Assembly: GCF_905475345.1 (NCBI RefSeq)
Contig: NC_066588.1
Coordinates: 2,491,001 to 2,555,000 of the forward strand
Origin: Vespula vulgaris
Taxonomy: Eukaryota; Arthropoda; Insecta; Hymenoptera; Vespidae
Reading direction: 5' to 3'
DNA length: 64,000 nt
Part shown: one piece after another, positions 63,978-64,000 of the stretch
How positions within the stretch are numbered: the first letter of the stretch is position 1
Layout of the letters: each line of letters starts with the position of its first letter
Notes under the pieces: model-generated
Databases searched by the model: none
The model's input: only the letters and a program-made list of their open reading frames with translations
Told to the model about the DNA's origin: nothing
Program-made: the position numbers and the translations under genes

Positions 63978-64000
63978 GTGAGTAAAGTTGTTCTCTGTCT

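Noticed and set aside
1..64000. tRNA, rRNA, snRNA and transposase genes
   Set aside because: No cloverleaf with conserved A/B boxes, no rRNA or snRNA core motifs and no transposase or reverse-transcriptase motifs were noticed on reading; a covariance-model and repeat-library search would be needed to exclude them formally.

Overview
The window looks like an insect nuclear genome segment, most likely hymenopteran (bee, wasp or ant). The DNA is AT-rich but unusually full of CpG-containing words, genes have many short introns (often 60-120 bp) with GT/AG borders, and TA, CT/GA and trinucleotide microsatellites are abundant. The proteins reconstructed exon by exon are animal families. All exon borders below were read from splice motifs plus reading-frame continuity; no transcript data were available.

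Layout. 1-2283 is gene-free AT-rich DNA. 2284-4385 (-) is a seven-exon BTB transcription factor with four pipsqueak-type helix-turn-helix repeats. It faces, across 569 bp, a four-exon SWEET sugar transporter at 4955-6196 (+). 7485-22334 (+) is a complete 24-exon VPS13D lipid-transfer gene of about 4,011 residues, including one 6.7-kb exon. 23384-25435 (+) is a TPRG1L/Mover-like gene. 25436-30054 is mostly non-coding and holds diverged duplications and a possible tiny multi-exon gene (26813-27903). 30055-31868 (-) is a complete sphingolipid delta(4)-desaturase (DES1), head-to-head with an SLC17-type anion transporter at 32627-34536 (+). 35223-38264 (-) is an unrecognised, lysine/asparagine-rich multi-exon gene. 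39852-43193 (-) is a TMEM53-like (DUF829) alpha/beta-hydrolase-fold gene. From 45045 to the right edge lies the 5' end of a plus-strand gene whose first coding exon reads as a signal peptide. Its first intron is about 17.4 kb and saturated with CT/GA and TA microsatellites, and the gene continues past the window.

The genes are not an operon. Shared themes are lipid biology (VPS13D bridge-type lipid transfer, DES1 ceramide synthesis) and membrane transport (SWEET, SLC17). Three gene pairs are divergent and may share promoters.

The most interesting unexplained signals are in VPS13D intron 16: a phase-compatible 41-residue hydrophobic terminal exon with a nearby AATAAA, and a phase-compatible 27-nt micro-exon. 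Also notable are two overlapping open frames across the second exon of the signal-peptide gene, and several diverged local duplications in non-coding DNA. No RNA genes, CRISPR arrays or recognisable transposons were found.
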